64,000 bases of DNA from the NCBI RefSeq assembly GCF_036173125.1, contig NZ_CP108054.1, positions 1,116,001-1,180,000 on the forward strand, in the 5' to 3' direction. The notes beneath the pieces are model-generated. The model was not told where the DNA came from and did no database searches. It saw only the letters and a program-made list of their open reading frames with translations. This document shows positions 53,440-64,000 of this stretch, in pieces. The stretch's first letter is position 1. Every line of letters starts with the position of its first letter. The stretch comes from Streptomyces sp. NBC_00286. Its GTDB lineage: Bacteria; Actinomycetota; Actinomycetes; Streptomycetales; Streptomycetaceae. A program made the position numbers and the translations under genes.

Positions 53440-54399
53440 TCAGTCGAAGGGACGGAGGGTGACGTGTAGCGGGGGGTTGTACTCCGACAGCGACAGCACG
53501 GTCTCCGGCGTCCGCAGCCCGTCCTGTTCCGCGAACAGCCGCCGGGCGTCCTCGAAGGAAACGTCGTCCGGGGCGACGACCAGTGAGGCCCGGTCGTACA
53601 GCGCACGGAGGGGCTCGGTCATGGTCTGCCCGTCCTCCTCGTCGGCCTCCGTCCCCCAGACGTCCCACAGCAGGGTCTCCACCTTGTTCAGCGCAGCGAG
53701 GTCGAGTCGCACGTTGCCGGCCACGAACCACTCCCCGTTCAGCGGCCCGTCCTCCGGCGGGTAGACCCCGTAGGTATCGGGGTCGGCGTCCCCGCCCCGG
53801 ATGTCGCGCCAGGCACGGCCCGCGACCTGGAAGCGGTCGCGCGGCACGTCCATCGGGTCGAAGTCGACGTACCAGGCGGCGGTGATCTCCGGATCGGTCA
53901 GCTGTGGATCGGCGAGCAGCCAGCCGCGCGCCTCGTCCCAGTACTCCGTGACGACGTGGTCGCAGTGGAACCCGTCCGCCCGGAAGTAATCGGCAAAGCC
54001 GGACCGCACCCGGGCGGGGATGCCGCTGTGCCGCAGCAGCGAGCAGTGCAGCAGCGCGAAGTCCCGGCAGATCCCGACGAATCTGTCCCCGGCCGCGCGC
54101 CGCCGGCTCAGGGGGGAACCGTCGCGTTCGACGACGATCCGCAGGATGTCGTCGACGTAGCGGGCGTCGGCGTCGTGGTGCAGCCGCTCCAGCGGGTGCG
54201 TGTGACCGAACAGGTCGTCCTCGCCCCGGTGGATCATCAAGTCGCGTGCTATGCAGGCGAGTTGGGCGGGGTCGGTGGGCAGACCGGCGTAGTGCGCGAC
54301 GAGGTCGCCGGGGTCGGAGAACACGCTCTGGGTGCGGTAGAAGGCGGCGGCTTCGGGGGCGAGAGCGGGACGGGTGGACGGCACGGGCGCGGACGGCAC
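53440..54399 (-). CDS. Transglutaminase-like domain protein
   Basis: 319 residues from GTG 54399 (GGGGGAGTCTCACC upstream). The papain-like triad is visible: Cys in FVGICRDFALLHCSLLRHSG, His in FHCDHVVTEYWDE and Asp in LLADPQLTD. Bacterial members are usually cysteine peptidases or amide hydrolases rather than crosslinking enzymes. C-terminal half (from about residue 200) is family-specific. The 125 bp after its stop are featureless apart from a short unassignable reading frame. Confidence 0.88.
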   Translation of the reverse strand: MPSAPVPSTRPALAPEAAAFYRTQSVFSDPGDLVAHYAGLPTDPAQLACIARDLMIHRGEDDLFGHTHPLERLHHDADARYVDDILRIVVERDGSPLSRRRAAGDRFVGICRDFALLHCSLLRHSGIPARVRSGFADYFRADGFHCDHVVTEYWDEARGWLLADPQLTDPEITAAWYVDFDPMDVPRDRFQVAGRAWRDIRGGDADPDTYGVYPPEDGPLNGEWFVAGNVRLDLAALNKVETLLWDVWGTEADEEDGQTMTEPLRALYDRASLVVAPDDVSFEDARRLFAEQDGLRTPETVLSLSEYNPPLHVTLRPFD

Positions 54400-54555
54400 G
54401 GTGAGACTCCCCCATGGGTTCGGATGCGATGCGAGTTAGCTCGTACGTTCGAATGCCGGCCGGCTCGCCCCACGGTGTCAAAATTCGCGGCGCATTGTCC
54501 AGGGAGCGTCGAAAACCAGGAGCCGCGCGGCCACGCTCCCCGGCAGGATGCCCCT

Positions 54556-56067
54556 GTGAACCATGTCCTGTGCGGGCTCGCCGCCAATTCCGCCCTGCCG
54601 CCGGAGCTGGTGGACCGGCTGATCGCGGTCGCGGACGCCGATATCGCCTGGGACCTCGCGGGCCGCGCGGACCTCAGCCGTGCGCAGGCGGTCGCGTTGT
54701 GCTCGCGCGTCGAGGAGAGCGGCGTACGGCTTGCCCGCGAGGGCCGGCTGACCGCTGCCGACGTCGATCCGGAGGCGCAGCCGGACGCTGCCCTCGCGTT
54801 GCTCGACGAGGGAGTCGGCAACCCGGAGTGGGGGCGTCTGCTCGCGGCGGATCCGGTGGTCGAGCGGAGGGAGAAGCTGGCCGCCTGCTCCGGCCTTCCG
54901 TCCGATGTGGTGGAGACGCTCGCCGCGGACTCGGACGTACGGGTCGTCGCGGAACTCGCCCTGTGGACGACGCCAGACGTGGCGACCAGGCTCGCGGGGC
55001 ATCCGCACGCCGAGGTCCGCCGGGCGGTGGCGGGCAACGAGGCGACGCCCCCGGCCGTACTGGCGGCGCTGATCGGCGGCGAGGGGCTGTCTCCGGCGCA
55101 GCGGTGTCTGGTCTGCGACCGTGAGGAGACGCCGTTCACGCACGATCCGGAGTGCGCGCGGCTCGACTGCGAGCTGCCGCCAGGCGCCTCGTGCGACGGT
55201 TCCCACGCGTCCACCGTGCACGACATGTGGCATGCGGCCCTGCGGAATCCGGCCACACCCACCGAAGCCGTGGTCGCCTTCGTGGACCACCCGTCGATGC
55301 TGCTGCGCTGGGCCCTCGCCGAACGCCACGATCTCCCTCCGGAGGTGAGCCGACGGCTCGCCGTGGATCCCGTTCCGGGTCTCCGGGCCGACCTCGCCGG
55401 GAACCCGGCGATCGACGAGGCCCTGATGCGCGCGCTGGCCGACGACCAGGGCCACGATGTGCGGTTCCGCCTCGCGCACAACCCCAACGTGCCGCTCGAC
55501 GTGCTCATCCACCTCGCCGCCACCATCAGACTCGGCGCCGCCCTGCCACCACGGATCGCGACCGCTTCCCCCGCCGAGGTCGAGGAACTGGCCCGGTCGA
55601 CCGAGCCGGCCGTACGGATACTGTTGGCCGGACGACGCGATCTGCCCGCCGAGATCCGCGACGCGCTGGCCGGCGACCCCGACGCGAAGGTGCTCAAGTC
55701 CATCGCACCGCATCCGGGCCTGTCCGAGGCACAGCTGCGTGCCATGGTCCGGCGGCACGGAGTCCGGGTCCTCGCCAAGGTGGCGACGAACCCGGACGCG
55801 CCCGGGGCGCTGCTGGAGGACCTGACCCGCCACGAGCCGCCGGTACAGAAGGCGTTCCGGGAAGTCGCCCGGCACCGCCGCGCGACGCCGCAGGCGCTGC
55901 TCGCCTGCCTGGCGGACGTTCAGGCGAGACGTATAGCCGCCGGTCATCCGGCGCTCCCGCCGTCGGCCATCGTGGAGTTGCTGACCGACGACGACGGGCA
56001 GGTGGTGGAAGCGGCGGCCGGCAATCCGTCGCTGCCGCGTGCCGTGATGCTGGATCAGGTGCCCTAG
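54556..56067 (+). CDS. Leucine-rich-repeat-variant (LRV) protein with Cys-rich insert
   Basis: 503 residues from GTG 54556 (AGGATGCCCCT upstream). It consists of repeated helical units of about 22-26 residues such as LPPEVSRRLAVDPVPGLRAD, LAGNPAIDEALMRALADD, LAHNPNVPLDVLIHLA and IAPHPGLSEAQLRAMVRR, as in LRV proteins. Residues about 184-215 interrupt this with CLVCDREETPFTHDPECARL and CELPPGASC, which could bind zinc or an iron-sulfur cluster; the Azotobacter LRV protein carries an [4Fe-4S] cluster, but at its N-terminus. Function unknown. Confidence 0.82.
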   Translation: MNHVLCGLAANSALPPELVDRLIAVADADIAWDLAGRADLSRAQAVALCSRVEESGVRLAREGRLTAADVDPEAQPDAALALLDEGVGNPEWGRLLAADPVVERREKLAACSGLPSDVVETLAADSDVRVVAELALWTTPDVATRLAGHPHAEVRRAVAGNEATPPAVLAALIGGEGLSPAQRCLVCDREETPFTHDPECARLDCELPPGASCDGSHASTVHDMWHAALRNPATPTEAVVAFVDHPSMLLRWALAERHDLPPEVSRRLAVDPVPGLRADLAGNPAIDEALMRALADDQGHDVRFRLAHNPNVPLDVLIHLAATIRLGAALPPRIATASPAEVEELARSTEPAVRILLAGRRDLPAEIRDALAGDPDAKVLKSIAPHPGLSEAQLRAMVRRHGVRVLAKVATNPDAPGALLEDLTRHEPPVQKAFREVARHRRATPQALLACLADVQARRIAAGHPALPPSAIVELLTDDDGQVVEAAAGNPSLPRAVMLDQVP

Positions 56068-56642
56068 AAGGCGGCAAGAACGGCCGAACTGGGCGCCGTA
56101 GAAGGCCCGTTGCAGCCCGCCGGTCGCTAACGCGCAGAAGCCGCCCGGGGCCGTCGGGCGAGCTGCTGGAGCGCGTGGTGGCGTCAAAGCACCCGTGGGC
56201 CGTGATCGGTCGGTGGAACCAGACGCGAAGCTTGGGCACGAATTACACACATTCCCTCTACAGAGTGACCTCTGATGGTCTAGATTGACCGTGCTTCAGC
56301 TGATCGGACACGAGGCGATCCACAATGATCTGTACGTCCGTTGCTATTGCAAGCCAGCAGTCGCCTCCCCGGTGCCCGACGTGAGGGGAAGGCCGGGAGA
56401 GGGCTTTGGGTGTGGGGAGCACCCGAGGTTTCGAGGGGTTCCTGCGGGCCTCGTGAGTCCGGCAGGACCTGCAAGTCCGGTGTCACCAGGGCGGGTTGTT
56501 CAAGTAGCGCTCAAGTAGCCGGTACGTCATGCGCCGGGGGACGGGGTCTCCCGGAGGGAGGGGTTGTGCGGGGGGTGGGGGCCTCCTGGGCGCGGAACAG
56601 TGTTTGGCGATTTCGTCGTACCACTGGGGACCGGGGGGTTCT
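56068..56642. other. Intergenic region upstream of the exopolysaccharide operon
   Basis: 575 bp without a supportable gene. It is less GC-rich around 56235-56350, probably promoter territory, and has a short palindrome GCAGG-A-CCTGC at 56462-56472. It presumably holds the operon promoter and a long 5' leader. No recognised riboswitch. Confidence 0.5.
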
Positions 56643-58121
56643 GTGCGACAGGGGGGAATGGTCGACCCTTTTTCGTCAGCGCGCGGGAATCTGGCGAACG
56701 GGGCAATCAGCCGGCCCGCGATCGATTGGGAGCAGCGGTACCGCCGTACCGTGATCACCACCGATACCGTGGCCACCGCCTTTGTGGTGGCGGCGATCGG
56801 CAACTTCTTCGGGGTCCGGGACGCGGCCAACTGGCACGAGAAGTGGGGCATTCTCGCCTTCGGCACCGAGCTGCTGGTGCTGGGGGCGCTGGCGGTGGGC
56901 CGGGCGTGGACTCCGGCTGTGCTCGGCCAGGGCGCCGAGGAGTTCCGTCGGCTCGGACGCTCGCTGTTCGCGGCGACCGTCGTACTGGCGCTCGGCGGGA
57001 TCGCCCTGACCTCGCGCAACATCAAGCTCTGGATCTTCGTCGCGATCCCCGCGATCGCGCTCGTCACCATGACCGCGCGGTATGTGCTCCGCCTTCGGCT
57101 GCACAAACAGCGGAAGGAAGGGCGGTGCCTGAGACCGGTGCTCGCCGCCGGGAGCCCGGACACGGTGCGCGACCTGATCAACCGCACCCGCAAGTTCCCG
57201 CACATCGGCTGGCGGGTGGAGGCGGTGTGTACGACGGACGGTCGCGGGCTCGACGGTGACCATCTGGACGGAGTGCGGGTCGTCGGCCGACTGGCGGACG
57301 TCGCCAAGCACGTCCGCCACGACGGCTACCGGGTCGTCGCGGTCACACCGGACCCGTACTGGACACCGCACCGGCTGCAGCGGCTGGCCTGGAACCTCGA
57401 AGGCAGCGATACGGAGATGGTCGTGGCCCCCGTACTGATGGAGGTGGCCGGCCCGCGTCTGCACGTCGACGCGGTGCTCGGGATCCCGTTGCTGCGGGTC
57501 AGCATGCCGACCTTCACCGGTGGCCGCCGGGCGATCAAGGGGGTCGTAGACCGAGTAGGCGCAACGATTCTACTGGTGCTGTTCGCGCCGCTGATGGTGC
57601 TCGTCGGGCTGCTCGTACTGGCGGACAGCCGGGGCGGAGTGTTCTACCGCCAGCGCAGAGTCGGCAAGAACGGCTGCGAGTTCACCATGCTCAAGTTCCG
57701 CACCATGGTCGCCGGGGCCCACGGGGCACGTGCCGAACTGGCCGACCGCAACGAGGGCGCAGGCCTGCTCTTCAAGCTCCACCGGGATCCGCGGGTGACC
57801 AGGGTGGGAGCAGTGCTGCGCCGGTACTCGATCGACGAACTCCCGCAGCTTTTCAACGTACTCACCGGATCGATGTCGCTCGTCGGTCCGCGGCCTCCGC
57901 TACCGGAGGAGACCGCTGCGTACGGCCCGGACATCCGGCGGCGGCTGCTGGTCAAGCCGGGACTCACCGGCCTGTGGCAGATCAGCGGACGCAGCGACCT
58001 GCCGTGGGAGGAGGCGGTCCGCCTCGACCTGCGCTACGTGGAGGACTGGTCGCTCGCCCTGGACGCAGTGATCTTGTGGAAGACGCTGCGTGCGGTGTTC
58101 TACGGCCAGGGGGCCTACTGA
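56643..58121 (+). CDS. Polyprenyl glycosylphosphotransferase (initiating sugar transferase)
   Basis: 492 residues from GTG 56643 (GACCGGGGGGTTCT upstream); ATG 56658 is the alternative, being too close to the next purine run. N-terminal part has about four membrane spans and a CoA-binding-like region (VLAAGSPDTVRDLINRTRKF). C-terminal bacterial sugar transferase domain: KGVVDRVGATILLVLFAPLM, FYRQRRVGKNGCEFTMLKFR, LLRRYSIDELPQLFNVLTGS-type block, SLVGPRPPLPEE and KPGLTGLWQISGRS. It transfers the first sugar phosphate onto undecaprenyl phosphate, starting repeat-unit assembly. Confidence 0.92.
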   Translation: MRQGGMVDPFSSARGNLANGAISRPAIDWEQRYRRTVITTDTVATAFVVAAIGNFFGVRDAANWHEKWGILAFGTELLVLGALAVGRAWTPAVLGQGAEEFRRLGRSLFAATVVLALGGIALTSRNIKLWIFVAIPAIALVTMTARYVLRLRLHKQRKEGRCLRPVLAAGSPDTVRDLINRTRKFPHIGWRVEAVCTTDGRGLDGDHLDGVRVVGRLADVAKHVRHDGYRVVAVTPDPYWTPHRLQRLAWNLEGSDTEMVVAPVLMEVAGPRLHVDAVLGIPLLRVSMPTFTGGRRAIKGVVDRVGATILLVLFAPLMVLVGLLVLADSRGGVFYRQRRVGKNGCEFTMLKFRTMVAGAHGARAELADRNEGAGLLFKLHRDPRVTRVGAVLRRYSIDELPQLFNVLTGSMSLVGPRPPLPEETAAYGPDIRRRLLVKPGLTGLWQISGRSDLPWEEAVRLDLRYVEDWSLALDAVILWKTLRAVFYGQGAY

Positions 58122-58203
58122 TGCGCGGGGGGCTGCAACTCGACGGTCCCGCCCGCGCGCGGACCGCAGGCCGCGAGGGCCTGTCTAGGGGGAGGGACGG
58201 GTC

Positions 58204-59509
<1,306 letters not shown>

Positions 59510-59520
<11 letters not shown>

Positions 59521-60805
59521 CAGATCGTTTGATGACGCATCGTTCGATGGCGCGGTCGGCGGCGACCGGCCGGGCCGGCGCGCGCTGATCCTGGTGGAGA
59601 ACCTGTCGGTGCCGTTCGACCGGCGGGTGTGGCAGGAGTGCACGACACTGCGCGACGCGGGCTGGGAAGTGCACGTCATCTGTCCCCGGGGGGAGAAACG
59701 GGACACGGAGCCGGAGGCGGTGATCGACGGGGTGCGGATCCACCGCTACCCATTGCGTGCGGCCACCGGAGGACCGGCCGGCTACCTCAGGGAATACGGA
59801 TCGGCGCTGTGGCACACGGCACGGCTGGCCCGGAAGGTCGGCCCGGTCGACGTGGTCCACGCCTGCAACCCGCCCGACCTGCTGTTCCTGCCCGCCCTGT
59901 GGCTGAAGCGGCGCGGCGCGCGGTTCGTCTTCGACCAGCACGACCTCGTACCGGAGCTGTACCTGTCCCGGTTCGACCGCGGCGAGGATCTGCTCTACCG
60001 CGCCGTGTGCGCGCTGGAACGGCGGACCTACCGGGCCGCGGACGTCGTCCTCGCCACGAACGAGAGCTACCGGGACGTCGCGATGAGCCGTGGCGGCCGG
60101 CGGCCGGAGGACGTGTTCGTGGTGCGCAGCGCGCCCCAGATCGACCGGTTCCAACCGGTGCCGCCCGAGCCGGAGTTGAAGCGTGGCAGGCCTCATCTGC
60201 TGTGCTACCTCGGCGTCATGGGCCCGCAGGACGGCGTCGACTACGCCATGCGCGCCCTCGCGAAGCTGCGCGACGAGTTCGGGCGTACCGACTGGCACGC
60301 GGTGTTCGTGGGCGCAGGCGACGCCTTCGACGCGATGGTGGAGCTGTCCCGTCAGCTCGGGCTCTCCGAGCAGGTGCAGTTCACCGGACGCATCCCGGAC
60401 GCCGACCTGGTGCGCTACCTGTCCACCGCGGACGTATGCCTCTCCCCCGACCCGCGCAATCCGCTCAACGACGTGTCGACCATGAACAAGGTCCTGGAGT
60501 ACATGGCGATGGGCCGGCCGATCGTCTCGTTCGATCTGAAGGAGGCGCGCGTCTCCGCCGGTGACGCCGCCGTCTACGCGCCCGCCAACGACGAGGCCGA
60601 ATTCGCGGGGCTCATCGCGTTGTTGCTGGACGATCCGGAGAAGCGGGCCCGGATGGGCAAGATCGGCCAGGAGCGGATCGGCGGGCAGCTTTCCTGGCGG
60701 AACTCGCAGGCCTCGCTGCTCGCCGCCTACGCCGCTGCCTGCCGTACACACACTCCGGGGTCGACGGGCGACCCGGTCCGCACAGGGAAGAGGCCGCGCC
60801 GTTGA
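59510..60805 (+). CDS. Glycosyltransferase family 4
   Basis: 431 residues if TTG 59510 is used, overlapping the previous gene by 11 bp; the start is uncertain and a GTG at 59597 is too late. GT-B fold: ALILVENLSVPFDRRVWQEC, FVFDQHDLVPELYLSRF (donor-side N-domain), LCYLGVMGPQDGVDYAMRAL, and the C-terminal nucleotide-sugar region CLSPDPRNPLNDVSTMNKVLE, with Glu in EYMAMGRPIVSFD. Adds a sugar to the lipid-linked repeat unit. Confidence 0.9.
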
Positions 60806-62172
60806 ACGATGACACGATCCGCCTGGCCACGATCGGGCGGATTCTCCGACGGCGGTGGCGGCTGCTCGCCACCCTCGCCGTGGTGGGCGCACTCGTCGGC
60901 TACGGCGCCTCGCTGGTGTTCCCGCCGCGGTACACGACCTCGGCATCGGTTCTGCTGCCGGGGCAGTGGGAAGAGCGCGAGCTGCTGACTCAGGTGGACA
61001 TCGCGACCAGTTCGACGGTGGCCGACCGCGTGGCCGCCGAGCTGGGCTGGCCGGGCGTCGGCGGCGCCGAGCTGCGGGATCGAGTGAGCGCCAAGGCCAC
61101 CGACGGGAACATCATCAAGATCTCCGGTACGGCCGACACCCCGCAGCGCGCGCAGCAGCTCTCCGACCAAGTCGCCAAGGAATTCGTCGAATTCGCCGCG
61201 CGGATCGCAGGCGGCAGCACCGACTCCGAAGCGGCCACGGCGCCCGAGGCGCTGCGGAAGAAGATCGAGGAGACCAACCGCCGTATCACCGACCTGGCCG
61301 AGGCCGCCGATCCGGGGCAGACCGTGGAGAGCGTGCAGGCCCGCACCACGCTCGAGAGGCTGCGGACCTCGCTGGAGGAGGCCATGACGAAACTGGACCA
61401 GGCCGACCCGGCGAACACCTTGGCCGGCATGGTCGTCATGGGGCCGGCGGCCCGGCCGGCCGGCGAGGCGCCGCCGACGAGGATGCAGCTCATCGTCGCC
61501 GGGGCCCTGCTGTTCTTCCTGTTCGCGGTCATCGGCCATCTCGCCGCCGCACGGATGGATCGCCGGCTGCGCACCGAACCGGAGATCGCCGCGGCACTGG
61601 GCTCGGCGCTGCTCGGCACCGTCGACGTGCCCGATGAACGGCGCGGCGCGCTCCGGCCGGAAGACCGTGGCCCACGAGCCAGAATCCGCCGGCTCCTCGG
61701 CGTCGACACCCGGTGGGACCTGCCGAGCCCGCAGAGGTCCGGCGACGAGGCCGGCAGGCGGATCCGCTACCGGCGGGTGTGCGCTCGCCTCCGGGGCCAA
61801 CTGCCCGCCCCCCGGCGGCTGTTGGTGGTCGTACCGGACGGCGACGAGATCGCCCGCCGGGCCGCCGGACAACTCGTCGCCGAGGCCGAGAGCGATCCGC
61901 TGCTGCGGGTGGTGGAGGTTTCGATGGAGCGGCCGATCGTGCCGGACCGCGACACCGAGTCCGGTGCCCTGGTCGTCCTCAGCGCGGGCAACTGGACCGC
62001 GGAGGAACTCGCCGGCATCGCCGAGGCGTGTGCGGACGGCGGGCATGAGGTCGTCGGCGTCGTCGTCGCCGCCCCGGTCTCGGCCCGTACGACGCCGTCC
62101 GCCGGCCAGGTGCCCGAGAACGGCACTCCCGTACTCGCGGTTCGCGGCTCTGCGACGGGAGGTTCGGCGTGA
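60802..62172 (+). CDS. Wzz-like chain-length/polysaccharide co-polymerase protein
   Basis: 456 residues; TTG start overlapping the upstream stop (TTGA). Two membrane spans (RLLATLAVVGALVGYGASLV near residue 20 and LIVAGALLFFLFAVIGHLAA near 235) bracket an extracytoplasmic coiled-coil region. PPRYTTSASVLLPG is the Wzz-type block. C-terminal cytoplasmic part (RLLVVVPDGDEIARRAAGQL) has no Walker A motif. Confidence 0.82.
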   Translation: MNDDTIRLATIGRILRRRWRLLATLAVVGALVGYGASLVFPPRYTTSASVLLPGQWEERELLTQVDIATSSTVADRVAAELGWPGVGGAELRDRVSAKATDGNIIKISGTADTPQRAQQLSDQVAKEFVEFAARIAGGSTDSEAATAPEALRKKIEETNRRITDLAEAADPGQTVESVQARTTLERLRTSLEEAMTKLDQADPANTLAGMVVMGPAARPAGEAPPTRMQLIVAGALLFFLFAVIGHLAAARMDRRLRTEPEIAAALGSALLGTVDVPDERRGALRPEDRGPRARIRRLLGVDTRWDLPSPQRSGDEAGRRIRYRRVCARLRGQLPAPRRLLVVVPDGDEIARRAAGQLVAEAESDPLLRVVEVSMERPIVPDRDTESGALVVLSAGNWTAEELAGIAEACADGGHEVVGVVVAAPVSARTTPSAGQVPENGTPVLAVRGSATGGSA

Positions 62173-63728
62173 CGACGCGTACGACTTCGGAATCGTCGGC
62201 AGCCACTCCGCTCTTCGACCTGCAGTCGCTGGTGGTGTCGGTGCGCAGGCGCCGCCGCTTCTGGTGCGCCATGGCGCTGCTCGGCCTGCTGGCCGGCGCG
62301 GCGGTGGCCGTTCTGATGCCGCCGCCGCCGAGCGCGGTGACCAAAGTGCTGGTCGCGCATGCGGAGGACCAGCCGAACGACATGGGAACGCTGATCCGCA
62401 CCGACGTCGCCGTGCTGGAGACCACGAGGATCGCCGGCAAGGCCCTGCAGTCCCTCAACTCCTCGGAAGACGCGGCGGACTTCATGCGGGACTACCGGGG
62501 CACCGGCTTGACCAACAACCTGCTGCAGATCGATGTGACGGGTGACAGCGACGCGGAAGCCGTGGCCCGTGCCGAGGCGCTGGCCGACGCGTTCGTCGCG
62601 GACCATGAGCGGCGGATGCGGGAAACCGCGACAGCCGAGGCCAAGGCCCTGCTCGACCAGCGTGACCGCATGCGGGACGAACTCGCCGAGGTCAACAAGG
62701 AGATCGGCGACCGGTCGCCGGAGACGGAGAGCGACCCGAAGGAGTCCGCAAGCATCGAGACGCTCTACGCCCGCCGGGCCGAACTCGACTCGCGGATCGC
62801 CGACTTCGACCAGCGTGCCGCCGAAGCGCGCACCGGGACGCCCAAGGTCATCGCCGGCACACAGATCGTGGACGCCCCGCGCGCGGTGCAGCACTCCCTG
62901 CCCAAGGCCGCCGCCACCAACGCCGCGATCGGACTCGTCCTCGGGCTCGTCCTCGGGCTCGCGCTCGCCGCGGTCCGCACGGTGGTGGCGGACCGCCCCG
63001 TACTGCGCCGGGACATCGCGGCGAACCTGGGCGCCTCGGTCATCGCGGAACTGCCCCACCGATCCAGCAGGTGGTGGCGGCGCCGACGGACCCGGGTGGC
63101 ACGCGAGCGGCTCACCACGAGCCTGGCCCGCACCGTACGCGGCTCCGCGGAACCGGTGTCGCTGCTGGAGCTGGGCTGCGCGCGCCACACGAGCGTGCTC
63201 GCCCTGGACGTCGCCAGGGCACTGATGGCGCAGGGGCCGGTGGTCGTCATCGACGGTCTGCCCGGCCCGCAGCTCGCAAAGCGCCGCCCGAAGCCGGGAG
63301 ACCCGACCGTGGTCAGCGGCGAGCCTGCCGCGGCCGAGTCGCCTCAGGAGCGCCGGCTCGGCGTCGGCTCGGTGGCGCCCGGTACGGCGTGGACCGACCT
63401 CCAGTACCTCGGCACCCAGACCGTGCTCGTCGTACGGGCCGGGCACGGCAGCGCCGCATGGCTGCACACCGTGGCACGGCAACTCGCGGACCAGCACATT
63501 CCGGTGATCGGCGTGGTGCTGATCGACCCCGACCCGCGGGACCGGACGGACGGCACGCTGTGGGACGGGCTGGGCACCGCGCTGCGCGGCCACAACGAGC
63601 GGCTGGCCCGGCAGAACGGTGGGGGTACCTCCCACGCCGTTCAGGCAGTGGGGGAACGCCGGCTGCGGACGGAGCGGCTGCCGAGTCTGGCCGCACGCGT
63701 CCCGGACAGCGACCAGGAGGCGCGGTAG
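62169..63728 (+). CDS. Wzz-like protein with degenerate tyrosine-kinase-like domain
   Basis: 519 residues; GTG start overlapping the upstream stop. Membrane spans near residues 36-52 and 253-275 (NAAIGLVLGLVLGLALAAVR), periplasmic-side coiled coil between them. The C-terminal region (SLLELGCARHTSVLALDVAR, VVIDGLPGPQ, TVLVVRAGHGSAA) follows the layout of bacterial tyrosine kinases but lacks a P-loop GxxxxGKT, so it is probably not catalytic. Residues about 484-496 (GGGTSHAVQAVGE) come from a palindromic repeat inserted in frame. Confidence 0.82.
   Translation: MTTRTTSESSAATPLFDLQSLVVSVRRRRRFWCAMALLGLLAGAAVAVLMPPPPSAVTKVLVAHAEDQPNDMGTLIRTDVAVLETTRIAGKALQSLNSSEDAADFMRDYRGTGLTNNLLQIDVTGDSDAEAVARAEALADAFVADHERRMRETATAEAKALLDQRDRMRDELAEVNKEIGDRSPETESDPKESASIETLYARRAELDSRIADFDQRAAEARTGTPKVIAGTQIVDAPRAVQHSLPKAAATNAAIGLVLGLVLGLALAAVRTVVADRPVLRRDIAANLGASVIAELPHRSSRWWRRRRTRVARERLTTSLARTVRGSAEPVSLLELGCARHTSVLALDVARALMAQGPVVVIDGLPGPQLAKRRPKPGDPTVVSGEPAAAESPQERRLGVGSVAPGTAWTDLQYLGTQTVLVVRAGHGSAAWLHTVARQLADQHIPVIGVVLIDPDPRDRTDGTLWDGLGTALRGHNERLARQNGGGTSHAVQAVGERRLRTERLPSLAARVPDSDQEAR
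63618..63658. repeat. Palindromic repeat inserted in the Wzz-like gene
   Basis: GGTGGGGGTACCTCCCACGC leading into AGGCAGTGGGGGAA. Adds 13 codons near the C-terminus without a frameshift. Confidence 0.65.
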
Positions 63729-63731
63729 GAC

Positions 63732-64000
63732 ATGTGTGGCATCGCAGGCACCTACCGATGGCCGGACGGGAAGGCCGTGACCGACCGGCTCACCGACACC
63801 CTCGCCCACCGCGGTCCGGACGGGGCGGGCCGGTACGGCCACCCCTTCGGTGACGGCGAAGTACAGCTCGGGCACCGCCGGTTGGCCATCATCGACCTGT
63901 CCGAGACCGGCGCCCAGCCGATGGTCTCGGACGGCCTCGCGCTCACGTACAACGGAGAGCTGTACAACGCGCCCGAGCTGCGTGCCGAGCTGGCCGCCGC
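63732..64000 (+). CDS. Asparagine synthase (glutamine-hydrolysing), N-terminal fragment
   Basis: 89 codons before the window ends. It starts Met-Cys-Gly-Ile-Ala-Gly, with the nucleophilic Cys2 exposed after Met removal, as in class II glutamine amidotransferases. THRGPDG-type block (LAHRGPDGAGRYG), LGHRRLAIIDLSETGAQPM and LTYNGELYN follow. TAGGAC lies before ATG 63732. AsnB-like genes are common in exopolysaccharide clusters, where they may amidate a uronic acid or sugar precursor; the neighbouring nucleotide-sugar dehydrogenase makes that attractive. Confidence 0.95.
   Translation, partial: MCGIAGTYRWPDGKAVTDRLTDTLAHRGPDGAGRYGHPFGDGEVQLGHRRLAIIDLSETGAQPMVSDGLALTYNGELYNAPELRAELAA

Overview
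The window is high-GC actinobacterial DNA and almost certainly Streptomyces. The signs are the GC bias, frequent GTG and TTG starts, GTGA/ATGA coupled starts, a mycothiol-type formaldehyde dehydrogenase, an EtfD-like quinone reductase and characteristic streptomycete palindromic repeats. No tRNA, rRNA or CRISPR array was seen. The species is not identified.

Layout. (1) 0-5.8 kb: a LacI-controlled sugar ABC transporter (two permeases and a binding lipoprotein, no ATPase) running into a GH78 alpha-L-rhamnosidase cut by the window edge; two LacI-type operators lie in the divergent promoter region. (2) 5.8-11.6 kb: a zinc alcohol dehydrogenase, an SRPBCC protein and a translationally coupled set: two-domain universal stress protein, beta-phosphoglucomutase-like HAD enzyme and GH65 disaccharide phosphorylase. 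(3) 11.8-37.8 kb: the centrepiece, a choline / glycine betaine to pyruvate catabolic island. (4) 38-49.4 kb: a VanW protein, an XdhC maturation factor carrying an in-frame MITE-like insertion, an IS4-family element with 10-bp target duplication, a PaoABC-type molybdenum aldehyde oxidoreductase operon, an alcohol dehydrogenase and an XRE/MmyB regulator. (5) 49.6-56.1 kb: assorted genes (polysaccharide lyase, TSUP transporter, RidA/LysR pair, transglutaminase-like protein, leucine-rich-repeat-variant protein) and a decayed stretch with a transposase remnant. (6) 56.6-64 kb: an exopolysaccharide operon running off the right edge.

How the betaine island fits together. A ProV/ProW/ProX-like transporter (25.8-29.9 kb) imports betaine or choline. 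A GMC dehydrogenase oxidises choline. A Rieske oxygenase fed by its own ferredoxin and FAD reductase (32.9-35.7 kb) removes one methyl group as formaldehyde, which the adjacent mycothiol-type dehydrogenase and metallo-beta-lactamase hydrolase can dispose of. A folate-binding dimethylglycine/sarcosine-type dehydrogenase passes electrons through EtfBA to a membrane EtfD-like protein, and its one-carbon units go through FolD and PurU or into GlyA. GlyA and SdaA turn glycine into serine and then pyruvate. No betaine-aldehyde dehydrogenase and no separate sarcosine oxidase is present.

Regulation. An inverted repeat of the form GTTGC-N7-GCAAC recurs upstream of most island operons and over the start codon of the resident IclR-family gene, so it is probably that regulator's operator. 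A different AT-rich operator occurs before the GntR gene and in the folD / dimethylglycine-dehydrogenase divergent promoter, suggesting a second tier. Separately, a 40-bp element is shared by the aldehyde-oxidoreductase operon and the alcohol-dehydrogenase/XRE intergenic region.
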